From DIGJ01 sp036658435 (GTDB lineage Bacteria; Bacillota; Clostridia; Lachnospirales; Lachnospiraceae), in NCBI GenBank assembly GCA_036658435.1, contig JAVXEO010000001.1:45697-109696 (forward strand): DNA of 64,000 bases, written 5' to 3'. The notes under the pieces are model-generated. The model was not told the DNA's origin and made no database searches. It saw only the letters and a list, made by a program, of their open reading frames with translations. Below, one piece after another: positions 26,958-36,088 of this stretch. The position numbers and the translations under genes were made by a program. Within the stretch, counting starts at the first letter, position 1; every line of letters begins with the position of its first letter.

Positions 26958-29015
26958 ATGTCTGTGGGGAAAAAATTAGCACTTATTATTATTATTGCAA
27001 TTGGAAGTATGGTGGGCTGCTTAGTGGGTCAGAACAAACAGCAGCAATCAAAGGTAACGGAAGGATTAGAGGAAACAGTGACTTCCTTTTCAGAAAAATC
27101 CGAAAAGGACATTCAGTATACACTATCGGATTTGTCAGCGGAGACAGCGGAATATATTATATCTTTGGAAACGGCAATCGATGCCAGCATGCTAAATGCA
27201 GCTTATTATTTCCAGGAAGTCTATGATAGAAATCCAAAGTTGACAGATAAGGAATTAAGAAAAATGGCGGTTCAGACAGAGATGACGGATATGCTGCTTT
27301 GCGATAGAACGGGAAACTTTATTCTTTCTACGGACCCAAAGTCATTAACCCTTAATTTGTATGACATCTGGGATGGCTATAAACAGCTTTTGACTCATCC
27401 GGATTTGGTACTTCCGTCCGATTTGAAGATTTCAGAAGAAAGTGGAAGCATTTATAAATATACAGCAATTCCCCGAAGAGATGGGCAAGGTGCCATTGAA
27501 GCAGCTTTGAATTCAGATAGTATCAAGCAGTCTGTAATCAGCTATAGCCAGGGAACGGAGGGCTTTGAATCTCTTGTTTTAGTAGACAGTAATAATACGG
27601 TATTAATTGCAATTGGTGAAACTGAAAAAGCAGCAGAATATGCCGAAGGAAGTATTACAAAAGATCCACAATTCACACAAGTATTTCAAGAAGCGAAAGA
27701 AAGCATTATTACAGGAGAAAAAACAAGTTCCATTTATTATCCGGTAAAAAAGCAAGACCGGGTTTCTTATGGGTTAAGATTAACCATACAAAAGGCACCT
27801 TATTTTGAAAATGTACAAGTTTTGTCAGATAAAACAACAAGTTTAACGAAAGAATTGAAAAGCAGCATGAGTTTGGGAATTGCCAGCAGCGCAACGATTT
27901 TGATTGTTTTAGCAGCCATTATGATTATAATGATCCAACAAATTTTACGTCCTATTGTACATATGGCAGCGGCAGCGAAAAAGATAGCAGAAGGAAGTTT
28001 AAATGTGGAGGTAAAGGGAAAGCAGGGAGGAGAGATTGGTGTTCTCATTAAGGCGTTCAATGGCATGACACTAGATTTGAAACATATGCTTACCAATGTA
28101 AAGAAAACTTCCAACATAATAAAAGATTCTTCAGCAACCATTCGAAATTCTATAGAAGTAGTGACCAACTCCAGTAATGAAATTTCTAATGCCACGGAAG
28201 AAATATCTCAGGGAACCTATGTTTTGGCAGAGGATAATAGCCAGGTATTTGAAAATACAAATGAATTATCCAATTCTTTGGAAACCATGATTCGAAGCAT
28301 GGAAGGTGTAAACAGTAATATTGGTGCTATGGGAGAAATTAATAAAAATGGAATGAAAACATTAGATAACCTGGAAGTACATTTTCATGAAAGCATAAAT
28401 GCCTTAAATGAGGTAGAAGGCAAGATTGAAAATTTGCAGGAAAAATCAAAGTCAATCAACCTTATTGTAAATACCATAGGAGGAATTTCAACACAAACCA
28501 ATTTACTTGCATTGAATGCTTCCATTGAGGCAGCAAGAGCGGGAGAGCAAGGAAAGGGCTTTGCAGTTGTAGCAGAAGAAGTTAGAAAACTTGCAGAATT
28601 GTCTGCAAAAGAAACAAAGAGTATTGCAGAAATTATCAAAGAAATTATTTTGATTGTGGAATCCACCAATACCAAAATGACATCTACCAAACTGGCAATT
28701 GCAGAAACCAATGAGGCACTAACAGGAACAAAAGAAATATTTTGCAAATTAAGCAACTCCACAAAGGAAGTTGACAGTAACTCCAAAGTAATTACAGAAA
28801 GCATTGCCTATGTATCGGAAGCAAAAAATGCGCTGTTAAACCTGGTAGAAAACATATCGGCAATATCCCAGCAGTCTGCGGCATCTTCTAAGGAAGTTTC
28901 GGAGTCTACGGTAAAACAATCCAGAGAATTGGCAGGAGTATCGGAACAGATTATTAAAATGGATCATATTGTTGGAGAATTAAATAAGCTGGTGAATCAG
29001 TATACTTTGGATTAA
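26958..29015 (+). CDS. Methyl-accepting chemotaxis protein
   Basis: The 685-residue receptor has a short cytoplasmic N-terminus, TM1 (about 7-25), a large extracytoplasmic sensing region (about 30-300, dCache-like in length), TM2 (about 304-328), a HAMP domain ([20 protein letters not shown]) and a long coiled-coil signalling domain whose hairpin tip holds the conserved segment around [20 protein letters not shown]. The tip should contact CheA and CheW and steer flagella or another output. Ligand is unknown. GGAG at good spacing precedes the ATG. It has its own promoter and ends eight bases before the assembly gap. Confidence 0.93.
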   Translation: MSVGKKLALIIIIAIGSMVGCLVGQNKQQQSKVTEGLEETVTSFSEKSEKDIQYTLSDLSAETAEYIISLETAIDASMLNAAYYFQEVYDRNPKLTDKELRKMAVQTEMTDMLLCDRTGNFILSTDPKSLTLNLYDIWDGYKQLLTHPDLVLPSDLKISEESGSIYKYTAIPRRDGQGAIEAALNSDSIKQSVISYSQGTEGFESLVLVDSNNTVLIAIGETEKAAEYAEGSITKDPQFTQVFQEAKESIITGEKTSSIYYPVKKQDRVSYGLRLTIQKAPYFENVQVLSDKTTSLTKELKSSMSLGIASSATILIVLAAIMIIMIQQILRPIVHMAAAAKKIAEGSLNVEVKGKQGGEIGVLIKAFNGMTLDLKHMLTNVKKTSNIIKDSSATIRNSIEVVTNSSNEISNATEEISQGTYVLAEDNSQVFENTNELSNSLETMIRSMEGVNSNIGAMGEINKNGMKTLDNLEVHFHESINALNEVEGKIENLQEKSKSINLIVNTIGGISTQTNLLALNASIEAARAGEQGKGFAVVAEEVRKLAELSAKETKSIAEIIKEIILIVESTNTKMTSTKLAIAETNEALTGTKEIFCKLSNSTKEVDSNSKVITESIAYVSEAKNALLNLVENISAISQQSAASSKEVSESTVKQSRELAGVSEQIIKMDHIVGELNKLVNQYTLD

Positions 29016-29022
29016 CAAAAAA

Positions 29023-29122
29023 NNNNNNNNNNNNNNNNNNNNNNNNNNNNNNNNNNNNNNNNNNNNNNNNNNNNNNNNNNNNNNNNNNNNNNNNNNNNNN
29101 NNNNNNNNNNNNNNNNNNNNNN
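29023..29122. other. Assembly gap of 100 N
   Basis: Exactly 100 N separate AAAAAAA-type ends on both sides (ACAAAAAA before, AAAAAAAG after), which is the conventional placeholder for a gap of unknown length. The missing part lies between the chemoreceptor gene and mtnN, so a gene may be hidden here. Confidence 0.95.
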
Positions 29123-29143
29123 AAAAAAAGAGAAGCTTAGACA

Positions 29144-29172
29144 TTGTAGAAACCAGCATTCTGTGGTATAAC
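29144..29172 (+). promoter_or_regulatory. Promoter for mtnN-luxS
   Basis: TTGTAG (29144-29149) and TATAAC (29167-29172) are 17 bases apart, shortly after the gap and about 40 bases before the mtnN start. Confidence 0.6.
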
Positions 29173-29211
29173 TGTAATGAAACAGGAATAGAAGAAAGAG
29201 AGGATTTGCTT

Positions 29212-29907
29212 ATGCTGGGAATTATTGGAGCAATGGATGAAGAAGTAGCAAAGCTCAAAGAAAAAATGGTAGATGTCCATGTAATGAAGAAAGCATCTAT
29301 GGAATTTTTCCAGGGAAAATTAAAAGGAAAAGAAGTTGTTATTGTAAAAAGTGGAATTGGTAAAGTAAATGCAGCGGTATGTGCTCAGATTCTTGCAGAT
29401 GACTTTAAAGTCAGTGGGCTGATTAATACAGGAATAGCCGGATCCTTGAAAAATGAAATCAACATTGGTGATCTGGTTTTGTCCAGTGATGTTCTATATC
29501 ATGATATGGATGCGACTTCTTTTGGATATCCTCTTGGGCAGGTTCCAAGAATGGAGGTACTTTCCTTTGAAGCAGATAAGAATCTACTTTCCCTGGCTAA
29601 GGAATGCTGTGAAAAAGTAAATTCTGAGGTGAAAACCTTTATTGGGCGTGTTGTAAGTGGAGACCAGTTTGTATCAAATAAAGAAAAAAAAGACTGGATT
29701 TTAAAAAAATTCAATGGATGCTGTACGGAAATGGAAGGTGCTGCAATAGCTCATACGGCGTATTTGAATCAAATTCCTTTTGTCATTATTCGTGCCATTT
29801 CAGATAAAGCAGATGATAGTGCCCATATGGATTATCCGGTATTTGAAGCACTGGCAATTGAACGTTCCGTAAAATTAATAATGGAAATGGCAGGTGAATA
29901 CGAATGA
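29212..29907 (+). CDS. mtnN: 5'-methylthioadenosine/S-adenosylhomocysteine nucleosidase
   Basis: The 231-residue enzyme (Pfs) splits methylthioadenosine and S-adenosylhomocysteine into adenine and a thioribose or S-ribosylhomocysteine. Visible motifs are GIIGAMDEEVAKL with a catalytic-site Glu, SGIGKVNAA, SGDQFVSN, the ribose-binding Glu in EMEGAAIAH, and the Asp of RAISDKAD. The ATG at 29212 is preferred over the TTG at 29206 because AGAGAGGA lies seven bases before it. It overlaps luxS by four bases (ATGA), and the product S-ribosylhomocysteine is the substrate of LuxS. Confidence 0.96.
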   Translation: MLGIIGAMDEEVAKLKEKMVDVHVMKKASMEFFQGKLKGKEVVIVKSGIGKVNAAVCAQILADDFKVSGLINTGIAGSLKNEINIGDLVLSSDVLYHDMDATSFGYPLGQVPRMEVLSFEADKNLLSLAKECCEKVNSEVKTFIGRVVSGDQFVSNKEKKDWILKKFNGCCTEMEGAAIAHTAYLNQIPFVIIRAISDKADDSAHMDYPVFEALAIERSVKLIMEMAGEYE

Positions 29908-30383
29908 ATAAAATTGCAAGTTTTACCGTGAATCATTTGAATTTACTTCCGGGAATTTATGTATCCAGGAAGGATACAATTGGGAAAGAGGTAATCACAA
30001 CCTTTGATCTTCGCATGACACGACCCAACAAAGAACCGGTTATGAATACGGCAGAAATTCATACCATAGAGCATTTGGCCGCTACGTACTTACGAAATGA
30101 TAACGAATATAAAGATAAGACCATATATTTTGGACCAATGGGATGCCGAACCGGATTTTATTTATTGCTGGCAGGTAATTATGAATCAAAAGATATCGTA
30201 GAATTAATTACCCGGCTTTTTACTTTTATCTGTGATTTTGAGCAGGAAATTCCGGGTGCCTTTCCAAGAGACTGTGGAAACTATCTGGATATGAATCTTC
30301 CAATGGCAAAATGGCAGGCAAAGAGATATTTAGAAGAAACACTTATGGATATCACAGAGGAAAAATTGGTATATCCGGAATAG
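29904..30383 (+). CDS. luxS: S-ribosylhomocysteine lyase, AI-2 synthase
   Basis: The 159-residue enzyme cleaves S-ribosylhomocysteine to homocysteine and DPD, the precursor of autoinducer-2. The metal site is complete: His53 and His57 in HTIEHL and Cys124 in DCGNY; Cys81 in PMGCRTGFYL is the active-site cysteine. Length is normal. It follows mtnN with a four-base overlap, so the two steps of S-adenosylhomocysteine recycling are made together, and it ends at a terminator. Confidence 0.97.
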   Translation: MNKIASFTVNHLNLLPGIYVSRKDTIGKEVITTFDLRMTRPNKEPVMNTAEIHTIEHLAATYLRNDNEYKDKTIYFGPMGCRTGFYLLLAGNYESKDIVELITRLFTFICDFEQEIPGAFPRDCGNYLDMNLPMAKWQAKRYLEETLMDITEEKLVYPE

Positions 30384-30387
30384 ATAT

Positions 30388-30426
30388 GGGGGGAAATAGT
30401 AAAGATGACGCTATTTTCCTCTTTTT
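30388..30426 (+). terminator. Terminator after luxS
   Basis: GGGGGAAATAG (30389-30399) pairs with CTATTTTCCTC (30411-30421) with two G:U pairs around an 11-base loop, followed by five T. Confidence 0.7.
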
Positions 30427-30460
30427 ATGAAAAAAATAAGGAGCATAATGAAAGAAAAAA

Positions 30461-31816
30461 ATGAGACTGGAAAATAATTTAGATTCAGAGGATGTAAAAA
30501 CACTGGTTTTTCGATTGGCAATCCCTTCCATGCTTGCACAATTTGTTAGCGTGTTTTATAGTATTGTAGACCGGATGTATATTGGAAACATTCCGGAAAT
30601 TGGAGAAAAAGCTTTGGCGGGTGTTGGAATTTGTGGACCCATTGTAACCTTAATTTCCTCGTTTGCTTTTTTGGTAGGGATTGGTGGAGCTCCTCTTTTA
30701 AGTATTAGTCTGGGAAGAAAAGATGAGAAGATGGCAAAGAAAGTACTGGCAAACAGTTTTTTACTACTTTCGGTTCTTTCCATTTTTTTGACCATCGCTG
30801 CTTTTTTAGTGAAAGACTGGCTTTTAATAAACTTTGGAGCAAGTGAGGGGATTTTTTCCTATGCAGATGAGTATATGAGCATTTATCTATTGGGAACGGT
30901 TTTTGCACTGCTTGCCATTGGAATGAACCAGTTTATTATTTGCCAGGGATTTGCCAAAGTTGGAATGAAGAGTGTACTGATTGGAGCGGTACTCAATATT
31001 GTTTTGGATCCTATTTTCATTTTTGCGTTTGATATGGGAGTAAAAGGAGCGGCCTATGCCACCATAATATCCCAGGCAATTTCTTGCATGGTAGTCTTAT
31101 GTTTCTTATTTGGGAAAAAGATTCCTATAGGCATTACTTTTCATGGCTACTCCCTAAAGGTGATGGGAAAGATTGGATTGCTTGGAATGACTCCCTTTTT
31201 AATCATCGCATTTGATAATATTTTAATTATTTCATTAAACTCTGTTATTTCAAAGTATGGAGGAAACCAAACAGAAATGTTACTAACCTGTACAACCATT
31301 GTACAAAGCTTTATGCTGATGATTACCATGCCGCTTGGTGGAATTACAGGAGGAACCCAGACTATTTTGGGATTTAATTATGGAGCCTCCCGTCCGGACC
31401 GCATCAAAAAAGCCTTTAAGTGGATTTCGCTTTTATGTCTTTTATTTACCGGAACCATGTTTTTGTTTGCGCAAACCATACCTCAGTATTTTGCACGGAT
31501 CTTTACAGGAAATCCCCTGTATATTGAACAAACAGTATGGATTATAAGGCGTTATACCATCGGGGTTATTCCTCTGGGAATACAGTATATGATTATTGAT
31601 GGACTTACGGGAATGGGACTGGCTAAATATTCGATTACGCTTTCCATGCTTCGAAAGGCATTATTTTTTGCCGGAGTATTTTTACTTCCAAAGATATTTG
31701 GTATTTTTAATGTATTTTATACCGAGCCAATTTCGGATATAATCGGAACTTTATGCTCTATTCTGGTATTTTTTCTATTAGTGAAACCGGAATTGGAGAG
31801 ATTAAAAAAAGGATAA
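30461..31816 (+). CDS. MATE family efflux transporter
   Basis: The 451-residue protein has 12 predicted helices with MATE signatures: SMLAQFVSVFYSIVDRMYIG, LDPIFIFAFDMGVKGAAYATIISQ and GGITGGTQTILGFNYGAS. It belongs to the NorM/DinF-like group typical of clostridia. The only in-frame start is ATG 30461, but the ribosome site AAGGAG (30438-30443) is 17 bases away and properly placed instead for ATG 30448, which is out of frame by one base in a run of seven A. One A fewer would give MKEKMRLENN with normal spacing, so the start may be affected by a homopolymer error or slippage. It leads a MATE-acyltransferase-MATE cluster. Confidence 0.9.
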   Translation: MRLENNLDSEDVKTLVFRLAIPSMLAQFVSVFYSIVDRMYIGNIPEIGEKALAGVGICGPIVTLISSFAFLVGIGGAPLLSISLGRKDEKMAKKVLANSFLLLSVLSIFLTIAAFLVKDWLLINFGASEGIFSYADEYMSIYLLGTVFALLAIGMNQFIICQGFAKVGMKSVLIGAVLNIVLDPIFIFAFDMGVKGAAYATIISQAISCMVVLCFLFGKKIPIGITFHGYSLKVMGKIGLLGMTPFLIIAFDNILIISLNSVISKYGGNQTEMLLTCTTIVQSFMLMITMPLGGITGGTQTILGFNYGASRPDRIKKAFKWISLLCLLFTGTMFLFAQTIPQYFARIFTGNPLYIEQTVWIIRRYTIGVIPLGIQYMIIDGLTGMGLAKYSITLSMLRKALFFAGVFLLPKIFGIFNVFYTEPISDIIGTLCSILVFFLLVKPELERLKKG

Positions 31817-31844
31817 AAAGAATAGGAGAGAACATTTTAACAAG

Positions 31845-32819
31845 ATGAAGGAAAGAGATATACAGTTTGATAATTTTAGAGCCATTTTAATTTTACTTGT
31901 GGTGGTAACACACTTTATGGAACCCCTTGCAAAAGAAATTCCAATTATGGAATATTTCCGTAAACTGATTTTCACCTTTCATATGCCGGCATTTGTATTC
32001 ATCTCCGGTTATTTTTCCAAAAAAAATGATTTTTGGAAATTGGTAAAACGACTTTTAATTCCTTATGGTATTATGCAGGTTGTTTTCTATTTATTTGGAA
32101 CCTTTTTATGGGGAACGGATCCCTCTTTTTCAATTATAAAACCGGTTTTTTCAATGTGGTTTTTGCTGGCACTTTTTGTATGGAGATGCAGCATCGGACA
32201 TCTTTCACAACTGAAGGGATTGCTGTTTTTTGCATTTTTGGCAGGACTTCTGGCAGGAATACTTCCTGAAATTGGAAAAAATTTCTCTTTATCCAGAATT
32301 CTGGTATTTTTCCCTTATTTTGTATTGGGATACCGGTTTGACAAAGAAAAATTTATGAAAAAAGCAGATCGGACCGGAACTAAAATAGCAGCCATAGTGT
32401 TTTTTCTATGTGTAGGCATAAGCATGAAATTTCTGTATTCAGGTATGGATCTTCGTTTAGTAAAATGTGATTCTTCTTATCAAAGAATGCACCTGGTAAA
32501 CGGATGGATAGACCGAGGTATTTTATATTTAGCAGCAATAGGAATTATTTGTACTTTGATTTTGTGGATGCCAAAAAAGAAACATTTTTACACGTATATG
32601 GGAAGCCGTACCATGGGAATCTATATGGTTCATGGTCTCTGCTTCAAGACGATTTTAAATTGTACCAATTGGTATACTTTTTTTAATACAAAGTCAGGGG
32701 CAGTAATGCTTCTTTTCCTTTCCATTGGAATCTGTTTTTTACTTTCTACAAGTGTAGTGAATAAAATGGCCGGTTTATTATTTTCGTTTCCAATTGAAAA
32801 GATGCTGAAACAAGAATAG
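31845..32819 (+). CDS. Acyltransferase family 3 membrane protein
   Basis: The 324-residue protein has about ten membrane helices and the acyltransferase-3 start FDNFRAILILLVVVTHFMEPL with the conserved His in TM1, followed by FTFHMPAFVFISGYF. Members move acetyl or other acyl groups onto surface sugars, peptidoglycan or antibiotics at the membrane. It lies between two MATE genes with gaps of 28 and 11 bases, so it is cotranscribed with them. The acceptor cannot be told from sequence. Confidence 0.85.
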   Translation: MKERDIQFDNFRAILILLVVVTHFMEPLAKEIPIMEYFRKLIFTFHMPAFVFISGYFSKKNDFWKLVKRLLIPYGIMQVVFYLFGTFLWGTDPSFSIIKPVFSMWFLLALFVWRCSIGHLSQLKGLLFFAFLAGLLAGILPEIGKNFSLSRILVFFPYFVLGYRFDKEKFMKKADRTGTKIAAIVFFLCVGISMKFLYSGMDLRLVKCDSSYQRMHLVNGWIDRGILYLAAIGIICTLILWMPKKKHFYTYMGSRTMGIYMVHGLCFKTILNCTNWYTFFNTKSGAVMLLFLSIGICFLLSTSVVNKMAGLLFSFPIEKMLKQE

Positions 32820-32830
32820 GAGAATGGGTA

Positions 32831-34177
32831 ATGGTAAAAGATATGACAACGGGGAAACCACTTCCCCTGATTTTTCGCTTTTTTATTCCTTTGCTTTTGG
32901 GAAATTTATTTCAACAGTTTTATAGTATGGTGGATTCCATTATTGTAGGAAAATTTGTTGGAGTAAACGCACTGGCAGGAGTGGGAGCCACGGGTGCCTT
33001 AAATTTTCTGATTTTAGGATTTGCCATGGGAATTTGCGGTGGTTTTGGAATTATGTTTGGCCAGAAATTCGGAGCAAAAGATTACAAAGGAATGCGAAAT
33101 TACATAGCCAATGCCTATTATCTGACCCTTGCTATTTCAGGTGTTTTAACACCCCTTACCATGATTTTTTGTAGAAAAATTTTAGTGTTAATGAAAACCC
33201 CCGATGAAATTATGGAAGAAGCTTATGCTTATATTATTGTTATTTTAGCAGGAATTGTAGTTAGTATGTTCTATAATATTGCGGCAGCGGTTCTTCGGGC
33301 AATTGGAGATAGCAAGACCCCTTTATACGCCCTGATTGGAGCCTCTATTCTTAACATTGGACTTGATTTATTGTTTGTTCTTGAATTTCATATGGGAACT
33401 TTTGGTGTGGGATTAGCTACGGTGATTTCACAGGGAGTATCCGGTTTCGTCTGTATTATTTATATGTATAAAAAATATGAAATACTTCAATTTCAAAAAG
33501 GAGAAAAGAAGGCGGATGCTACGAAAATGGTTCATCTTTTAGGAACCGGAATTCCTATGGCACTTCAGTTTTCCATTACAGCAATAGGGTCCATCATTAT
33601 CCAGAGTGCCGTCAATTCTCTGGGAGCCATTGCCGTAGCCGCCATGACAGCAGGCTCTAAGATTAATATGCTATTTAGTGGGGCTCTTGAAATGATAGGG
33701 ATGTCCGTTGCAACTTACTGCAGTCAGAATAGGGGTGCCCGGGAAGACAAAAGAATTCGCTCCGGCGTTCGCTCCGGTATTTTTCTGACCTGTATTTCCT
33801 GTGGGATTGTGATAACAATTATACAACTGTTAGGCAAGGAGATTGCACTTCTCTTTATAGATGAATCCCAAGTACAAATTATGAAATACATTATTATGTT
33901 TTTAAAGTACAATTCGGATTGTTTTTTATTACTGGGAATTTTATTTGTACTGCGAAATGCCCTTCAAGGAATGGGATATAGCTTTATAGCCATGTTTGCA
34001 GGAGTTAGTGAGCTAATTGGACGGTTGGTGGTTGCCTTTGCCCTTGTGGAGACGATGGGATTTGAAGGAGTCTGCCTTGCAAACCCGGTGGCATGGTTCC
34101 TGGCAGATGTAATTTTAGTACTGAGTTATGTTTATGCAGTCAAAAAAATGAAAGAAAAGGAAAAACAGTCATTATAG
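32831..34177 (+). CDS. MATE family efflux transporter
   Basis: The 448-residue protein shows MATE features: PLLLGNLFQQFYSMVDSIIVGKFVGVNALAGVG, LNIGLDLLFVLEFHMGTFGVGLATVISQG, and a second half containing SVATYCSQNRGA. It is of a different MATE subgroup from the one at 30461, being closer to the VmrA/NorM-like proteins with a PFLLGNLF-type start. It ends the three-gene cluster. A weak stem (TATAGCC with GGCTATA, 34174-34202) follows its stop and may end transcription. Confidence 0.93.
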   Translation: MVKDMTTGKPLPLIFRFFIPLLLGNLFQQFYSMVDSIIVGKFVGVNALAGVGATGALNFLILGFAMGICGGFGIMFGQKFGAKDYKGMRNYIANAYYLTLAISGVLTPLTMIFCRKILVLMKTPDEIMEEAYAYIIVILAGIVVSMFYNIAAAVLRAIGDSKTPLYALIGASILNIGLDLLFVLEFHMGTFGVGLATVISQGVSGFVCIIYMYKKYEILQFQKGEKKADATKMVHLLGTGIPMALQFSITAIGSIIIQSAVNSLGAIAVAAMTAGSKINMLFSGALEMIGMSVATYCSQNRGAREDKRIRSGVRSGIFLTCISCGIVITIIQLLGKEIALLFIDESQVQIMKYIIMFLKYNSDCFLLLGILFVLRNALQGMGYSFIAMFAGVSELIGRLVVAFALVETMGFEGVCLANPVAWFLADVILVLSYVYAVKKMKEKEKQSL

Positions 34178-34240
34178 CCTATTTTTCACTTTAAGGCTAT
34201 ATTTTCAAAGAAATAATTGATATACTAAAACGAGGTAAAT

Positions 34241-36088
34241 ATGGGGAAAAAGAATAGAGGAGGTATCGGAGTGGTTAACAAATTTTGTCAGTCGCCGCTA
34301 TGGGAAACCAGCAAAAACTTATCGGCAGTTGCTATGGGGTATGAACCCGCAGATACGGTTATTACCAATGTAAAGTTAATTAATGTTTGTTCCAGAGAAA
34401 TTCTTCCGGATATGCAGGTGGCCATAAAAAAAGGAAGAATTGCCTTAGTTGGAGATGCAGGGCATTGCATAGGGGAAGAAACAGAAGTTATAGATGGGAA
34501 AGGACAGTATATTGCCCCAGGCTTTATGGATGGACACATTCATTTGGAAGGGACGATGTTAAATGCAGGAGAATATGCCAAAGTGGTAGTACCTCACGGA
34601 ACGACGGCTGTGTTTATGGACCCTCATGAAATCTGTAATGTTTTAGGACTTAATGGAGTAAAGCAAATTATAAAAGAGGCTATGGGGACCCCTTTGAAAG
34701 CAATGCTTACCATATCTTCTTGTGTACCTACGGTACCGGGATTCGAAGATACCGGTTCTTTTATTGGTATAGAGGAAATAAAAGAAGCCATGAGTTGGGA
34801 CTGTACAGTAGGACTTGGTGAAATGATGAACTTTACGGCGGTTAACTGCTCTGATAGTAAAGTACATGAATTGATAGGAGAGACCTTAAAGGCAGGGAAA
34901 ATAGTCACCGGTCATTATCCGGTGACCGAGGTAGGAAATGGATTGAATGCCTACATCGCTTCCGGTGTACGCTGCTGTCATGAATCATCAAGAGCGGAAG
35001 ATGCTTTGGAAAAAATGCGCCATGGCATGTACGCAATGTTAAGAGAAAGCTCTGCATGGCGGGACTTACATGAGGTTCTAAAGAGCATTACAAAGAAAGA
35101 AATCGACTCTAGGTATGCACTTTTAGTTTCGGATAATACCCATGCAGATACTCTGCTTTCAAAAGGTCATTTAGACCATATTGTAAAGCGTGGGGTAGAG
35201 GAAGGACTGGATGTGCTCACAGCCATTCAAATGGTTACGATTAATTGTGCCCAGTGCTTTCAGCTGGATCATGAATTGGGTTCGATTTCTCCTTCTAAGT
35301 GTGCCGACATTGTCTTTATTGATGATTTAGAAAATCTGAATATTACAAAAGTTATGGTGGACGGAAGGGTGGTTGCCGAGAATGGGAAAATGACAGGGAA
35401 AATAAAACCTTATCATTATCCTAAGGAAACCACAGCTTCCATCCATATAAAAGATAAAATTTCACCATTGACCTTTCAAATTGACGCTTCAAAAGAAGCA
35501 ATAAAGAAGGGAATGGGAAAAGTAAGAACCATTGAAATTGAACCGAATAAGGCAAGTACAAAAGAAAAAATTGTGGAACTAAAGGTACAAAACAGTGAAT
35601 TTTGTGTAGACGTGGAACAGGATATATTGAAAGCGGCTGTTTTTGAACGCCATCATAACACGGGAAAAATTGGTCTGGGTTTTGTCAAAGGCTTTGGAAT
35701 TCATACGGGAGCGGTGGCATCTACCGTAGCCCATGATGCTCACAATCTTATAGTGCTTGGTACCAATGACCGAGATATGTCCATAGCATCCAATGAACTA
35801 ATTGCCTGTGGAGGAGGCATGATTGTTATAAAAGATGGACAGGTTTTAGCAAAAATTCCATTACCTATCGCAGGACTTATGAGTGATCAGCCGGCAAAAA
35901 AAGTAGGAGAATTAATCCTATCCTTAAAAGAGGCATGGAAAGAAATTGGCTGTGAATTGGAATCTCCATTTATGACAATGGCATTGCTAGGTTTAGCAAG
36001 TATTCCGGATATTCGGTTAACCAATCGAGGATTGATCGATACACAAAATATGTCGAGAGTACAAGTAGAAGTAGAAAAGGAGTCTTAA
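34241..36088 (+). CDS. ade: Adenine deaminase
   Basis: The 615-residue protein is an AdeC-type metal hydrolase that converts adenine to hypoxanthine plus ammonia. The amidohydrolase core has the metal-binding HxH in APGFMDGHIHLEGTM, HGTTAVFMDPHEICNVLG, GHYPV and the DNTHADTL segment, and a C-terminal domain typical of the family (HHNTGKIGLGFVKGFGI; GGGMIVIKDG). It is cytoplasmic and part of purine salvage. GAGG seven bases before the ATG supports the start. The stop is immediately followed by the ATG of the methyltransferase gene. No purine riboswitch is visible in the short leader. Confidence 0.94.
   Translation: MGKKNRGGIGVVNKFCQSPLWETSKNLSAVAMGYEPADTVITNVKLINVCSREILPDMQVAIKKGRIALVGDAGHCIGEETEVIDGKGQYIAPGFMDGHIHLEGTMLNAGEYAKVVVPHGTTAVFMDPHEICNVLGLNGVKQIIKEAMGTPLKAMLTISSCVPTVPGFEDTGSFIGIEEIKEAMSWDCTVGLGEMMNFTAVNCSDSKVHELIGETLKAGKIVTGHYPVTEVGNGLNAYIASGVRCCHESSRAEDALEKMRHGMYAMLRESSAWRDLHEVLKSITKKEIDSRYALLVSDNTHADTLLSKGHLDHIVKRGVEEGLDVLTAIQMVTINCAQCFQLDHELGSISPSKCADIVFIDDLENLNITKVMVDGRVVAENGKMTGKIKPYHYPKETTASIHIKDKISPLTFQIDASKEAIKKGMGKVRTIEIEPNKASTKEKIVELKVQNSEFCVDVEQDILKAAVFERHHNTGKIGLGFVKGFGIHTGAVASTVAHDAHNLIVLGTNDRDMSIASNELIACGGGMIVIKDGQVLAKIPLPIAGLMSDQPAKKVGELILSLKEAWKEIGCELESPFMTMALLGLASIPDIRLTNRGLIDTQNMSRVQVEVEKES

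Noticed and set aside
28980..29258. Minus-strand frame running through the N gap
   Set aside because: It exists only because the N run is translated as unknown residues.
34178..34240. Purine riboswitch ahead of adenine deaminase
   Set aside because: The gap of about 60 bases is too short and lacks the conserved loop sequences.
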